The position numbers and the translations under genes were made by a program. This document shows positions 21,268 to 34,337 of a stretch of DNA of 64,000 nt, one piece after another. The notes beneath the pieces were generated by a model. The model saw nothing but the letters and a program-made list of their open reading frames with translations. It was not told where the DNA came from and did not search any database. The stretch covers positions 148,874,961 through 148,938,960 of the forward strand of contig OZ038382.1 of assembly GCA_964036045.1 (NCBI GenBank). The letters run 5' to 3'. The stretch is from Eutreptiella sp. 'Long Island Sound 2002'. Its lineage: Eukaryota; Euglenozoa; Euglenophyceae; Eutreptiales; Eutreptiaceae. How positions within the stretch are numbered: position 1 is the stretch's first letter; each line of letters opens with the position of its first letter.

Positions 21268-24200
21268 TCAGGCACCCCTGGCTGCAATCGCCCGGCTGAG
21301 TGCTGCCAAGTCCGAGACATGGATCATGGTCTTGTGCTTGCGGATGTACTCCATGAAGGGAGTATTAACCCGCGGCACGAACGAGGAGATGGGTTCCCAG
21401 GTGTCGTGGGACGGCCCATAGCCTCGCCAACGAACCTTGAACTCCAGACCTCCGGGTGCCGAGGCTTTCAGACGCTGGGCCAGGATCTTCTCGACTGTAT
21501 AGTCGTCCTGCTCAGCATAGTCGTCGTCCGAATCAGCCTAATGTGCGGCATAGCTCAGGGACACATGTTGGCCACGGAGGTCGGGTTCCCGCACACGGAG
21601 TTGACTCTCGTGGCGCTCCCGGAACTGTCGGTGACCCACCTTGATGCCGTAGGTGTCCTCACCAATCCTGCGAACCACCTCTCCGGGTGTGAACCAGGTT
21701 TTGGTGCGGTGGGTGCCCATAGGACGGGGTCTGATCACCCACACCGGGTCTCCCACCCTGAACTTCTGCGCTGTCGAGCTCGGGGCAGACTTCTGATGCT
21801 CAGCACGCTCCTTCTCGAGCTGCTGGCGGATGTCCCGCGCCGTTGCCTCTTGCCGCGCAAAGAATTCCTTGGCATCCATGGCCATGCCATCACCAGACAA
21901 GGGAAGTCCCCGACCCACGGGGTCCCTGCCAAACAGAATCTGGTGAGGGGACAAACCACCCGGAGTGGCTTTGTCATGATCGGCCTTCAGAGCAGGCCAC
22001 ATCTCCTCAAACCAGTTCCGACGTGGATTGGTGATGTGAATCTTGCGCAGCTTCTCGAACAGCTGCCGTCCAGCCACTTCAGCACGGCCGTTAGACCGGC
22101 TTAGATAGGCGACGCTCTTGGCATGACGTATTCCCATAAGGGAACACATAGCCTTGAACCAGCCACCAGTAAACTGGGGCCCTCTGTCACTGCAAATGGT
22201 GCGGGGGATGTCAAAGACGGTCAGCCAATGACGAATCATCATGACTGCCACTTCCTTGGCAAGCAACCCCTTTTTGCGTGCCGGAACGGCTACTACGTAG
22301 CCACTGTGGCGATCCACACAAAGAACCACACAGTCGAAGGTCTCCTTGCCAATGTGCACTTCGGGCATGGAGAAGACGTCCATGGCCACGCTCTCCATGG
22401 GCTGGTCAGGAACCCGGGTCCATTGGGCCTCCCCCTTGACGTTCCGGTTATCGGGATTGCAGGCCTGGCAGACCGAGCAACCCTTCCTGACCTTCTTGAT
22501 GGCGGTGTAGAGATTGATCTGGTCGATCTCGAACCGACGCTGCATGTCAAGGGCTTGCTTCTTGACCCCTGGGTGCAGCATGTGGTGGTGCCAAGCTTCA
22601 CACAGCTCGAGCACCCCGGACTCCGGTACTAGCAGCTTACCATTCCGGTAGAGCTTGCCATCTTCCTCGGTCAGCCCCTTTGGCCACTTCTGCCCGTCAT
22701 GGGGGTCGGTCACAGCCCTATACTCGGCCGCAAAGGCCTCAGACTTGGCGTAGTCGTCGGTCCAGTCGTCCTGGAGGCAAGACTCCGGGAAGAGGTGCTT
22801 GTCGGACTCAGCTCCCTCAGGGGCGAGTGCTCTGACCGCTCTGCTCACCCTCTTTCCGAGGGGGGCATCCGCAGCCATGACGACGAAGCATTTAGTACCC
22901 TCCTCCTCCATCAGGCGCTCCATCTCAATGATCTTCTTGGCTTCAGCGGTTTCAGCCTCATCGCCATGGGCAGAGATATCCGTCATGCCCTTGCTGGCGG
23001 GATAGGCCCACCTACTGAGACAGTCCGCCACAGTGTTATCCTTTCCAGGAATATACACAACCGTGAGGTCGAACTTGGCCAAGGTCTCATGCCATCGTGC
23101 CCGTCGGGAGGCGGGACCTGAGGGGGTGTCCACGTGCTCCTTGTGCCACGACTGCAGACTCTGATGGTCGGTGCAGACCGTGACGGGATGGAGGGCTATG
23201 TACCCAGCCCATTTCCTGAGAGCCATGACGATGGCATACGCCTCCTTTTCTCGGGGCGTCCACGTCCGTCTCTGGCCTTCCGCCAGGACTCGGCTCCACA
23301 AGGCCACGGGCAAGTTCCTCCCATCGTCAAGCACTTGTTCCAACACAGCGCCAATGGCGTAGTCGGAAGCGTCGGTGCGTAGGACGAACCCTCGGTAGGG
23401 ATCCACGAGGTGCAGACCCACTGCGGATAGCAGCGCCTGCTTCATCCCCTCAAAGGCACGGTCGGACTCATCAGTCCTGACCAGAGCCTTCTTGGACCCC
23501 TTCTTGGTCTCCTCTCGGTTGCCCTTGAGCATGGTCGTCATGGGGGCTGCATACTCGGCATACATCTTGATATACCCCGAGTAGTAGTTGCAGAACCCCA
23601 GATACGCCCGTAGCTCAGAGACCGTTTTGGGCTTCTCCCAGTGCTCAATCGCGGCCACCTTGCCAGGTATGGGCTTCCGCTGCCCGTTCCCAACTACGTG
23701 GCCAGCGAAGACCACCTCGCTTACCGCAATGGTGGCCTTGTCACTGCTGCCCGTGAGTTTGTGCCGAACCAGAAGGTCCAGCACTCGAGTGACGTCCCTC
23801 TCATGTGCCACCAGGAGCTCCTCGTAGCTCATACTGGGGTCCCCGGACGCGATGATCACGTCGTCCACGAAAAGGTCCGCACAGTCACGCACCGGCTCAA
23901 GCAGGTTCTCCAGCATCCGCTGAAAAGCCGCGTTGCCGTTGGTAACGCCCATGGGCATCACCTTTCACTGGAGAGGTCCAAGTGGGGTGCTCATGGCTGT
24001 GCAGGCACGGGACTCCTCGGCGAGAGGCATCTGATGATAACCATGTTTCAGATCGATCACCGTGAAGATCCTCCGCCGGTGTTGTTTTTGCAGCATGTCC
24101 TCAATGAGGGGAAGCGTATAGCTATCATGCTGCGTTTGGGTGTTCAGGCCGCGGTAGTCGACCACGAGCCGCCACTCACCGGCCACCTTCTTGGGGACGA

Positions 24201-26244
24201 CGAAGCACGGAGAGGCCCACTCGGAGTGGCACGGCTCAAGCCAGCCTCTCTCGATGAAGTCACGGAGGATCTTCTCCATGGCCTCTTTCCTCTCGCCCCT
24301 CAGGGCAAACTCCCGGTGACGAAACACACGGGGGTCCTGCTTCAGTCGTATCTTGGCCTCGCCATACGGTCCACGCACCGGTGGGGGAAACACAGGCTTA
24401 CCGCTGAAAAAGGTTTCACCATACTTCTGCTTCAGCCTGGCCCTCAACGCCTGGATCTTGGGGCAATCATCGGACTCCGCCTTGGCTTTTCCGGGCACTT
24501 GAACCACGGAGCTTACTTGAGGGGTAGCGACCCCGCTCGGCTTCGGCTCAGGCGGTCTTCCCAGGTGGCCCAAAGGGCCATCTCTGGTCTTGCCTCGGAA
24601 TAGATCGCCGTAGGTCGGTGGGTTACCGCCAGGCGGCTCGTCCTGGCTGGACATGTGATCCAGCACCCTCTGTACGAAGGTATTCCCATCATAGGAACCA
24701 GAGACGATTGAGTCCACTTCCCGCCAGGCTCTGTCCTGGCCCTTGCCCTCACGCTGGTTTCCCCAGTCGTGAAAGGGCTGATCCATATACCCCTGAACCA
24801 GATCCAGCTCCTCTTCTGTGAGGGGGTCTTCCGATTCTCCGATGTCAACAGGGGGAACCGCAAAGCATTGCCGCCATGGCTCTGCTATGATGCGGTTGAC
24901 ACAGACGAAGTCCGTGGTGTCGGCCTGATCAAGGCCCCCATCCACATAGTGGAATTCCGTTGGCCATCTCTGGGGTGGCATGGGCTGTCCCTTAGCGTCC
25001 TGATAGACACTCTCTCCAGCCGGTAGGACGACCTTGTTTAAGGTCATGTTGGTCAATGAGGCTACCCAATGTCGGGTACTTTCCTCCTCGGTGCATCCCA
25101 TAGGAACAACCAGCACTGCCTTGGAGCGGTCCTTGCGAATCTTCGCTATCGCTCTTGGAATGTCCCATCGAGGGCAATGGATCCACATCAAGCCTTGATG
25201 CGGACCCCAGTGCTTCTTCCACGCGGAGTCCTTGGCGCTCCAGTACTTCTCACACACCCGAAGATGGGCGGAGGTTCCCGAAGAGAACGCATTCAGGGCC
25301 AGATCCGAAGCTCCCAGGTCCGCAACCACTCGGCTCGCCACTTCCGGCCTTACGCCGTACTCCTGGTTTGCTGGACCAGTTGGCTCAGTGCCCAGTGCGG
25401 CTACTTCGAGCTGATCGCGTTCGGGGTGGATCCATTGGCATTCCACATGGTGCTCAGGCGACGAAAGCCACGAGAGCTGGTCGTCCTGGTACAGGGTCAT
25501 GGAGGCCTGGGCAGGGAGGACGCCGGAGTCCGTCTCCATCATGAAGTCGTACCCAACGATCATGTCCCAGTCCATCTCGGCCTCGTAGAAGCGACCATGC
25601 AGGAGGATTTCCTTGCCGATGTCTGGGCGGCTCAGCTCACGATGGTTCACGAACTGCAGCCCAATGGCCGCTTCCTTCGTGCCTCCCACCATGTACTGGC
25701 CGTTCGCCACCTTCAGCTTGACAGGTTTCCGACTGTCGGTCAGACACTCTGGCGGAAGTAGCCCAGCCTTGACCAAGCTGACCTGAGCGCCGGTGTCAAC
25801 CAACACGTTGAAAACCTTTTCCACTTCCCCGCATAGGGCACGGACCTGGAGATGCAACTGCCGCTCGCGACCGACACGGCGCACGGCGTGCAAGCTCAGG
25901 ATCTCCGGCCGTTCCAGAAGCTCAACAAGCGACTGGTGCAGGTCGTGGACAATGGGCTCAGGCTGCCCATCTGCAGCATCCAGCTGCGGTCCGGGTGATC
26001 CTCCCATACTCTCGGATAGATCTTGTAGTACATCAAACACATTCTTGGTCGCGAAGGACGGACGGGTGCAAGGGTTCGTGCCTTCACTTGCCCTCACCCC
26101 GCCTCCGCGACTGGGTGCCGGACCGGGCCTTCCGCCCGCGGCAGTCCCTTTTTGCTTATCGACTCCCGACTGGGATGGTTCGGCGCTTCCCACGTCACCA
26201 TCCTGCGACCGCCCTAGCTGGGGCCCTTGGCTGCAGGGGCTCCG
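21268..26244 (-). pseudogene. pol: Element C pol (PR-FAS domain-RT-RNase H-IN-chromodomain), two premature stops
   Basis: Pol begins directly after the gag stop, in frame, and has no early ATG. It carries the protease DTG near 25795. The FAS-type domain (NAFSS) is near 25300, and RT FVDD is at 23871-23860. RNase H has a TDAS motif. Integrase has an HH-CC finger and a D-D-E core with CSDRGPQF. A TGA at 23967-23965 lies in RT where A has Trp (QWK). A TAG at 21540-21538 ends the obvious frame, but the same frame continues 90 codons to TGA at 21270-21268. Those codons encode a good chromodomain (YTVEKIL, then FKVRWRGY, then TWEP). The full product therefore has the same plan as A pol. Neither stop has a second copy for comparison in this window. 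Confidence 0.88.
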
Positions 26245-26247
26245 CTA
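26245..26247 (-). other. Gag-pol junction stop (UAG-CGG), candidate readthrough site
   Basis: TAG followed by CGG AGC separates gag from pol in one frame, as in A and B. The 17 codons between it and the GTG at 26193 contain no stop. Only one copy of C is present, so conservation within the family cannot be checked here. Confidence 0.5.
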
Positions 26248-29200
26248 CGGGGCGTCGGTTGTGGAGGTAGGGGCAGTTTCCTCGGCATCAACCTCGTTGA
26301 CGCCCTTCTTCCTTCCCCTTCTAGTCGTCTTGTGCTTGTCCTTGTTCTGGTCGTTCTGGTTGTTCTCCTTGTTCTTGTTGACCAACCTGGGGACCCAGTT
26401 CCTCTTGATCTCCTGGGTCTCCTTGGCCAACTCGGTCCCCTGCGACACCAGCTTGGAGAGCTCATCCTTGTCCACCTCCACTTTGGCTTCCCGGATACCC
26501 GCGGGCGCAAGCTTCTTCGACCCGTGCGCCTTCTTGTAGGCCTCCCTGTCGGCTTGGTGGATGGGGCATGTTCGGTGGTCATGGTTGAAGCCTTTCTTCC
26601 TCCCATAACACACGAAACAGCCCTGAGGGTGAGCTCGTATGAACTCCCCAAAGGACAGCGGAGGGTCGCCAATGCGGCGAGGGTCCCTCTTCTCCTTCTT
26701 CCTCCAACCCTGCTGCAGGGGCTTCCAGTTTCCCGGTTTGTTCCCCGCGCTCAGGTTGTTGGCCACGAAGGCACAAACGGCCACTTCGGCGGGCTCATCG
26801 TCGTCGTCATCGTCCACGAGAGTCTCATCGCCGCCGGCTCCCGCTTGGTCCATGGCAGCTTCCCCGCCAGGTCCCTCGCCAACGTAGTTGCCGTCGCGGT
26901 CGCCGGGCCTCAACCCGCGGGTGTGGTGGAGGTTCCGGTACTCTTTGAGCACCTCCTCTCCAACCCACTCCAGGATCTCGTCGCAGCTCATCCGCGCCAG
27001 GATAGCCTGCAGACGGATGGTCTGGCCGCTCACGTCACACTCGTCAAGGCGCCACATCGCGGTCTTCTCGCGATCGCCCGAGACGGTGATGAGGAGAGCG
27101 TTCCGCAGGGAGTGCCGTTTGACATCCCAGGCCACGTTCCTCCTTGCCCAAGCCACCACGTTCGAATGATACTCCTTGGGGAGCATCATCTTGACCGTGT
27201 GGTTGGACTTGGCCCTCTTGGCTTCCTCCTTGGTGACCCTCTTGATCCATGCTTCCGGCCGCATGGAGAGCAGGCGAGCCTGCTCGTCACCCTCGTTCCA
27301 ATCCTCCAGGTTGCGGCCGAAGAGGGTATATTGCCCTCGAAAGTCCCGCCAGTCCCGTAGGCGGATCTCCCGTCCATCATGCTGAAGCTTGATGGACTTC
27401 CACCGCTTGGCAGCCACCTGCGGAGCGTCCACCCGCTCCTGCTCGTTGAGCCGCTTCTTGGCTTCCTTGAGGGTCTTGATTTTCCCCCCCTTGGTCGCCA
27501 CGAAGTACAGCTCTTGGAGCACTTCCGGCAGGCGGTACCTGAACCGTCTGAGGACATATTTCTCCGCATCCGCGGGAGGCATGTCTTCAGTGACGGTCAG
27601 CCCCCAATCGTCCAGCTTCTCCAAGAAGCGGTCGAGGTTGAGGGGGTTGCCATCGTACATGGGGGGCTTGATGTCCTTCAAGTCTTCCCACACGGCGGCA
27701 TCCGCGGCCTTAGAGACCATGAACGCCGGCCGCGAGGTCGACCGAGGTTCCCATCGGCCTCGCCCACGGACTCCCACGGCCGCCACGTCCATCTCCTCCA
27801 TGGAATCCCTGTGGCTACGCCGCGGTTCCTCCATGTACGCTGAACCTAGATGTTCACGCCGTACTCTTTCCATGTACGTCTCCTCATCACGGCGCCGGCG
27901 GCTGCATTCAGCGGCCTCCCGTCGTACACCACGCGGCGGGCTGATGTCGAACTCCTCCAGGTCCAGGTCCAGGTCCTCACCTTCGCCGACATCCCACTCC
28001 ACGTCTCCTCTTGGGACCTCATCCCTGAGTCCACCATAACGTCCACCAGCCATTGGGATTGGCTCCGGGGCTGGTGCGGGGCGCCGGGGGCGTACCGGTG
28101 TCCGCGGTGGGGCACGGCGGTTGCGGTACTCCGCGCTGAGCCACTCATCACGCCAATCCTCACTGCCACTGCCGGGCGGCACGCGCTCGTTGCGGCGGCC
28201 CGCGCTGTGGTGAGAGGGGGCGGTGAGAGAGGGGGCACTGGCGCTGGGGCGACTCCTGGGGGCTCCGCCAGGGGCGTGGGGTCTGCCTGGACCTGGTCCG
28301 GGTCCCCAGCCGTCGTCCCACGAGCCAGACTCCAGGGGTGGGTGGTCGCTGCTGACGCTCCCACGGGCTTCCAGCGCGTCCAGCCTCTGCTGCAGGCCGC
28401 TGATGACCTTGTTCAGCGATCTGGTCTCGCCCCTGGCGATGTCCAGCTCTCTCTGCGCGCGCGCGGCGACCCTGGCGATGCGAGTCATCTCGCCCTTGCC
28501 CGTGTCTACCTCGCGCTCGAGGAACTGGACCCTCCTGCGGAGGTAGACAATCCACCGCCAGGTCGTATCCGGGTGGCCGTTCCCTGGTGGGTCGTCGGGG
28601 TCCCCAGGGGGTCCTCCAGGAGGGCCTCAGCCGGGTCCACCCGGTCCAGGGGGTCCTCCCCCGCCCGGTGGTCCGCCTCTAGGGGGTCCACTTGGTGGGC
28701 GTCCTCCAGGGGGTCCTGATGGTCCTCCGCCAGGGGGTCCCGGTGGGTCTCCGCCGGGTCGCCTCGGTGGGTCCGAGGATGGGCGCTTCTTCGTGATGTC
28801 GAAGTCCATGTCGTCATCCTCGTCCATGTTGCCCCACCTGGGCGTCTCGGTCTCGGAAGACTCCGAGCTCCGGTAGGGAGGAGGGAGATCCTCATCCTCA
28901 CCTTCCGGCTCCATGGGGACGTCTCCGCCTCCTCCGCCCGTCCAAGCCACCACTTGGCGATGTCGGCGGCCTCGTTCATCCCCGTCGCTGGCGGTGAAGA
29001 AGGGGTCACTGTCGTGGGGGTGTCCACCCGCTGGCCTCCGCGGCCTCTCGGGGGTCTTCCCCTTGCCCTTCCTCCGTCGATGGGCAGTGGGGCCACTGCT
29101 CCCACTGCTGCCCGTGTCCGCCTCATCCAGCGTCATCTTGGAGGAGGCGTCCCTTTCGAAAAGCTTTAGAAGGGTCTCCACTCGTGATCCTCCCGGGGGA

Positions 29201-30552
29201 GTCTCGCGGCGGAGTTTGGCCTCTGCCTCCTCCATTGCGGCGGCGGTGGCTGCGGCAGCCCGCACTTCGGCTTCCTCCCCAGCACGAGCCGCCTCGGCTT
29301 CCCGGGCCTGCTGCAGCCGCGCCTTCTCCGCTTCCAACGCCGCCAGCTCCGCCTCCGTCTTGGCCCTGTCCTCAGCGACCTTCCGTCGCGCGGCCTCGAT
29401 GGCGTCCTTCTTGGCGGCGTCCGCCTGGGCCTTAGCCGTCACTTCGGCGTGGGCCCTTTCCTCCGCCTCCTTCTTTGCCCTCTCTTGGGCCAGCGCCTCT
29501 TCCAGCGCCCTCACCTCGGCCTCCTTGCAGGCAATGGCCTCCTGCGTCAGGCGGGCTTCCTCGTCGGCTGCCGCCCACTCACTCTTGACCTGGGCAATCG
29601 CTGCCTCACGGGCGGCTGTGGACGTGAGTCCGGCCGCAATGGCCGCCACGGTGGTGGCGTGGATGGCCATGCCATGCGCCCACTCCGCAGCCTCCTGCTG
29701 GGCGATGCCCGCGGCGCCCTCCACGGCAGCGTTCCGCTGCGTGGCCCGTTGCCGGGCAACCCGAAGGTTGCAGGGCAACCCGCAGGCGCGCTCACAGGCG
29801 CGCGCCACGTCCCTTTGGTCGGGAGCGACGCTGCTGCTGGAGCTGGCCTGGTCGGCCGGCATCCTCCCGCGGTGGGCCGACTCCACGTCGCTGCTGGGGC
29901 CTGAGTTCCTCAGGAGCAGCGGACGGGGCTTGGCCTTGGTCTGCTTGGCGACTTGGAAGTAGTCGCCAAGGGTGGTGGAGCCAGGGTGGTGACCGCCATT
30001 GGCCCGTTGGGGACTGGGGGCTGGGGTTCCGCCCTTGGCGCCTTGGGCGGCTTCGGCGGCCAGGGATTCCTGGTACTCCCGCCACTTCTGGTCCCGCTTC
30101 CTGTCCCCGGCGGACCGCTTCTCCTTCCCCGGAGACGCGCTGTTGCTGCTGCCCTGCAGCCTGCGCTCGCTCCCCGGTTCCGGGAAGTTCTTCTCCATCA
30201 TGTCCCACCTGGAGACGTTGATCGAGGCGCCCGACGGGTACTCGTTGGGCTTCTCGTCCTCCTCAATCCCGTCGGGGCGCAGCCCTTCGCCGGGCCTGTC
30301 CGGCCGGGTCCAGGTCCTCCAGCGCCTCTGCTGGAAGCGGAAGGCAAACCCTTCCGCCCGCAGCCAGTCCTCCACGGCCTGCAGGCGGTCGGGGGCCATG
30401 TCCGTGCGGAGCTCGAAGCTCCCGGGCATGCCGCCTTCGCACTGGGGGTGGCTGTGGCGGTAGTGCTGGTCCCAAACCAACCCACGCAGTAGGCGCACTG
30501 CATGGGGGTGGGGCTGCGGCCACGTCTTGGCCGCCTCTTGCCAGTTTACCAT
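26245..30552 (-). pseudogene. gag: Element C gag, unusually long, one premature stop
   Basis: The frame is about 1436 codons from the first ATG (30552); it is open to 30594, just after a TGA. The N-terminal part (to about 30000) has no family I recognise. Next comes a long Ala/Glu/Lys/Arg-rich segment (about 29200-29720) that should form a coiled coil. A Gly-Pro-rich collagen-like stretch (about 28570-28770) follows, and then a capsid-like region similar in spacing to that of A. A TGA at 28629-28627 within the Gly-Pro stretch probably replaces a Gly codon. A variant zinc knuckle CX2CX8HX4C lies near 26640-26585, matching the unusual spacing in A. The C-terminal tail is basic. Length is well above the few hundred residues common for Ty3/gypsy Gag. 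Confidence 0.8.
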
Positions 30553-31289
30553 GGCAGCGGGGGCGTAGTTGGTCTTGAGGTCCTTGGTGTGCACTCATTC
30601 CACTCAACGAACTGGTCCTGGTGGTGTTTGTTGAGGTGGGTGCTGCAGCACTGGACTGGGAGTGCGGCTGGTGCTGGTCAGCCGGTGGTTGTGGAGGTGG
30701 TTGACGCGGCCTTGCTGGTCGGCCGATGGGACTCGCTGATGCAGGAGTCCTGGTCTGTGCACCTCCTTCACGGTCGCGGCACGGTCAGGGCGATGCTCTG
30801 GACGGCGCTGCGGGCTCCGTGACAAACTCGGCGCTGTCGCTGGGCGGTGCTGCGAGCCGCTGCGCTGCGCTGCGAGCTGCGAGCTGCGAGCTGCTGCGCC
30901 GCGCTGCTCGGGGTTGGTGGCCCCGAGTGGCACGCGAGGGCTGGGTAACCCCGCGGCGGTGAAACGCTTTTGACGCGTTCCCGTGGGGGGCCGGCCACGG
31001 GACGCTGCGGGTGACACGCACAGGTGAGCAGGCAGGCAAAGCACTACGCTCACAAGGGCATCATTACGCTCGTGTCATGTGACAAAGCGTTTCAGGATCC
31101 TGGCCACTCTGAAAGAAGGGAACGAAAGTATGTACAGCAACACATCAGGATATGTACACATGGGGTTAAGACTGGACTGGGGTAAGGGCATCACAGGACA
31201 ATAGACACTCAGTCCCAACTCGTATCCCAATCCCAGGTCCGACCCTCTCAGTGGCTGGTGGGGGCGGGGGCTCAAACACAACCCATGCA
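30553..31289 (-). other. 5' flank of element C (leader or LTR remnant)
   Basis: About 0.7 kb lies upstream of the C gag start on the minus strand and ends at the B' LTR. I find no PBS and no sequence shared with the C 3' flank. It is GC-rich near gag and includes a short tandem repeat at 30850-30905. No gene is supported. Confidence 0.4.
30850..30905 (+). repeat. Short tandem repeat, GCTGCGA-type
   Basis: Imperfect 5-7 base units (GCTGC, GCTGCGA) are repeated about eight times. It is a local microsatellite-like tract in the 5' flank of element C. Confidence 0.6.
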
Positions 31290-33964
31290 GAAAGGTTTAT
31301 AGTGTTTTCAGCACTGTGTTTTGCTTCTCCTGCTGCTTGCTGTAGGTGTTGGGTTTCCTGCTGCTTGTTTTAGAAGATGAAAAGCTTTTGTTTGTTGAAA
31401 TACAGTAACGCCAAGTCAATCCAGGACAGCCCAAGCCAATAGTGTGCAAAGAGGAGAAGATCAGGATCAAAGCATGAAGGGCTGCAGTGTAAACAGTGAA
31501 AGATGATTAGATATTCACAGAAACTGCAACTCAGGTCACAAATGAATGCATATTCACAAAGATAGCTGAAATGTTTTGGGAAAAGAGTTAGAAAACTGCC
31601 TCAGGATCACTCTTTCTCCATAGTGCCATCTTAGGAGATGTGAACTCTTTGTTTTGGGTCCCATATGTGCTGAGGTGGCATGGTATGTGGCGATGAGGTC
31701 ACTGCCATGTCACATGGGATCTTCCTACTTAGCTAGGCTGACCAGGAATTGAACCCAGGACCTCTCAAAAAGAGGTGCCCAGCCCCCTAGGGTGCATACC
31801 ACTAGGAGAGCTAAGAATTCATGGAAAAACATAGATAAATTCATAGGCTCTACCTTAGGTATGTCAGTGCTCAGTCAACTTAGGAAAAGATGAATAGCTT
31901 CACATTGAAAGGGGATTAAGGGGTCCACTCCATATCCTGATTGGGTGTTTGGTTCCATAGGTCAAAATGTGTTCTCACCAGTTTTGGTGGGACCAATACT
32001 AAGATTAAAATGCATGGATGCTCAGTGCATCTCTAATACAACTAGAGTATGCCTCAAAGCAATGGACAAGCACTTTTTCTTACTCCCCCCTTGTGCTGTG
32101 GTGGCCACCACTGTCGCATTTTAGGAAAAAGGGAATTTTTCTTGGGCTTTCCTTGGTTTCCACATCTACTTTAAAATACCTATAGTTTCCCTCACACTGA
32201 AAAATTGGCGCTCACCATGGCTGGCGTCCTTTTGCTGCTTTGTTTGTAACATATCCTACAGAAGACTCAGCGCTCATGGCGCTGCCGGGGCTCCTGTGGC
32301 TTGGTTGGGTTAGTATGGGAGCATGCCAAACATTTGCATATGCATCCCTTCCTCCAAGACGCAGCGTCGACACAACCCAAACGCAAGACACATTATACAC
32401 ACTCGCATGGGTTCTCGTAAACCTGCTGGCGACCCGTGACCTGTCTTGGGGCGAAGGGAGTCTCAAAAGAATTAAATTTGCCCCTTGGTGGGGTCTTGGT
32501 TCTGCTCAGTCTCTCCAGGCACCTGCGTTTCGGCCCGAACACGGCCTACTCAGCGAGGCTGCGCGTGGGTATCTGCAGAGGCAGGAATGGGAGAATTATG
32601 GACGAATCCACGCAAAAACGAAGCGACGACACCAAAATCTGTCAAATGACGGCGTAGAATTTTTCTGAAACGACACACCTGAGCAGAATCCAATTGTGCA
32701 TCAGAAGCACATTTTTATAAAAATTATAGTCATCTCTGGATTTTTTAAATCCAGAAATTCATACGCATAAAATGGCGGCGCGCAGGAGCGGCTCCTAGCA
32801 AAGCGCCGGAAAATGGAGAAAGAATGGAATTATAAACGTATGTCTCACGTAGTCTTGAAAATGACGAGACACACATTAATAAATAAACATACAGATTCCA
32901 CCCACACTAATAGAAGATTCGAAAATTCAAGAATTCGACAATCAATGAAAAAGACTTCAATGAATCAGGAATAAACTACAGGTATGTTCGTCTCGTATGC
33001 CGCATACACATTGCTCGTCTCGTGTCTCCGTGAACGAGCCTTGTAGCAGCGCTAACAAAGATAGAACGCGATAGAGGGATTGATTAGAAAGATTGCAGAT
33101 GATTAGCGGTCAGATCAGGGTGATTAGACATACACACAAGTGCATTGCAACGTTCTTCGCGTGCGCCCCTCACTTGCTCTCTCTCCCAGCGGTAGGTAAG
33201 GTGAGTAGGCCCAGGCGGGGCGACCCCCTGGTTGAGTCGTGATTGCCGCGCAGATGGGCAGGTTTGCCCACGTTTCACGTGCATACTCGTGCATGCACAC
33301 ACGCATTAAAGGGTAGGCCACGCGAAGTGCGCACGGTAAACCTTGTTTAGGCTACCCAGGGGCTCCTCGGTACGTTCTTTAAGAGAACCTGAGGAGTCCC
33401 TTAACGCTTGCTTGCTTGACAAGGGTAGCTGCTTCTGCAGCGTGTTTGCGGACAGTGTATTATAGGTCACACTGAGAAGGGTATAATACCTGGAGTGTGG
33501 CTTGGTTCCTCCGCCGCAAACGTCCTTTCATTTGCCTTTGTTTTACAGGTGGGCAGGTAGGGTGATTGGTGCAGCAGCATTTTTTTCTATGCCCTGCTAA
33601 ACAAGGGCGCAGATCACACAAACAAGTAACTCCACCTCTGCCTGTGGCAGAGCAGGGAGTCCGACTTCATCGACATCTGCGCCTTGCACGCGAGAGCACT
33701 CCTTCCCTCCAAGCCCTAGCAGGGGAAACGCGTTGTGGCGTCCCCTGTTAGGCCACAGTAGCTTAGCAGCGCTGTGTTCTCTTGCCATTTCACAGGAGGG
33801 TCGCTAGGACCCAAGAGACCTTTGACTTCGCAACGCCCAGTAGCGTGTGGGTGTAGGAGTGGTAGTCTTGTGTGGGGGCTTGAGCCAGTTGCCCCAGTGC
33901 TCGCCCACCAGGATGGTGCCACTGTAGGGTGTGTAGGACCTGTAGTGCGTGTGTCACTGTCCCA
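31290..33964 (-). repeat. 3' LTR of element B' (about 2.68 kb)
   Basis: On the minus strand it begins TGGGACAGTGACAC at 33964 and ends ATAAACCTTTC at 31290. It is followed by TGCAT (31289-31285), the same five bases that follow the LTR of B. It contains the AT-rich hairpin near 32745 and the tRNA-like stretch at about 31731-31813. Confidence 0.88.
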
Positions 33965-33976
33965 CCCGTTTCCTGC
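33965..33976 (-). other. Polypurine tract of element B'
   Basis: GCAGGAAACGGG on the minus strand directly precedes the 3' LTR. It differs by one base from the tract of B. Confidence 0.72.
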
Positions 33977-34337
33977 AATTTTAGCAGGGTTGGTGGGCTG
34001 TGGCAGTGGTTAGGTCAGTGTTTTGGCCACATAGCAAAACGGCGTTTTCATGCCTTCATAGCTTTTGGCCACCCCCCCCTGTAGTAGACAGATAGGTAGG
34101 GAAAACAATACCTGGATTAGCACGCTGGGTATTCCCCCAAGGTTTTGCGCCAGCACAGAAATTGGGCGCATAGGGGAGGGGAGACCCGGGGCGTACCCCG
34201 TGGCATCAATAAGCCAACCCTCCAGGTTTAGCAAGGGCACAGACTTGGGTATAATTAGGACACCACTTCTGCGGCTTGCTCTCAGGACCTTAGGAATAGC
34301 ACACTCACACATACGCTTTGGCAGGTAAGGGTAAGGT
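33977..34337 (-). other. Element B' 3' untranslated region
   Basis: This is noncoding sequence between the pol stop and the polypurine tract, matching 16971-17332 of B. No gene is supported. Confidence 0.65.

Larger units (their letters stand above)
20042..31289 (-). mobile_element. Element C: third Ty3/gypsy lineage, related to A, LTRs not identified
   Basis: Gag and pol on the minus strand fill most of the space between the two oppositely oriented B-family 3' LTRs. RT and integrase motifs follow those of A (FVDD, KHGYHQMPL), while gag is much longer. The outer limits are simply the neighbouring LTR edges. The LTRs of C may have been removed or split by the B-family insertions. Confidence 0.75.

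Noticed and set aside
30850-30905. GCTGC-type repeats as a possible CRISPR or structured array
   Set aside because: The units are 5-7 bases without spacers; it is an ordinary microsatellite-like tract.
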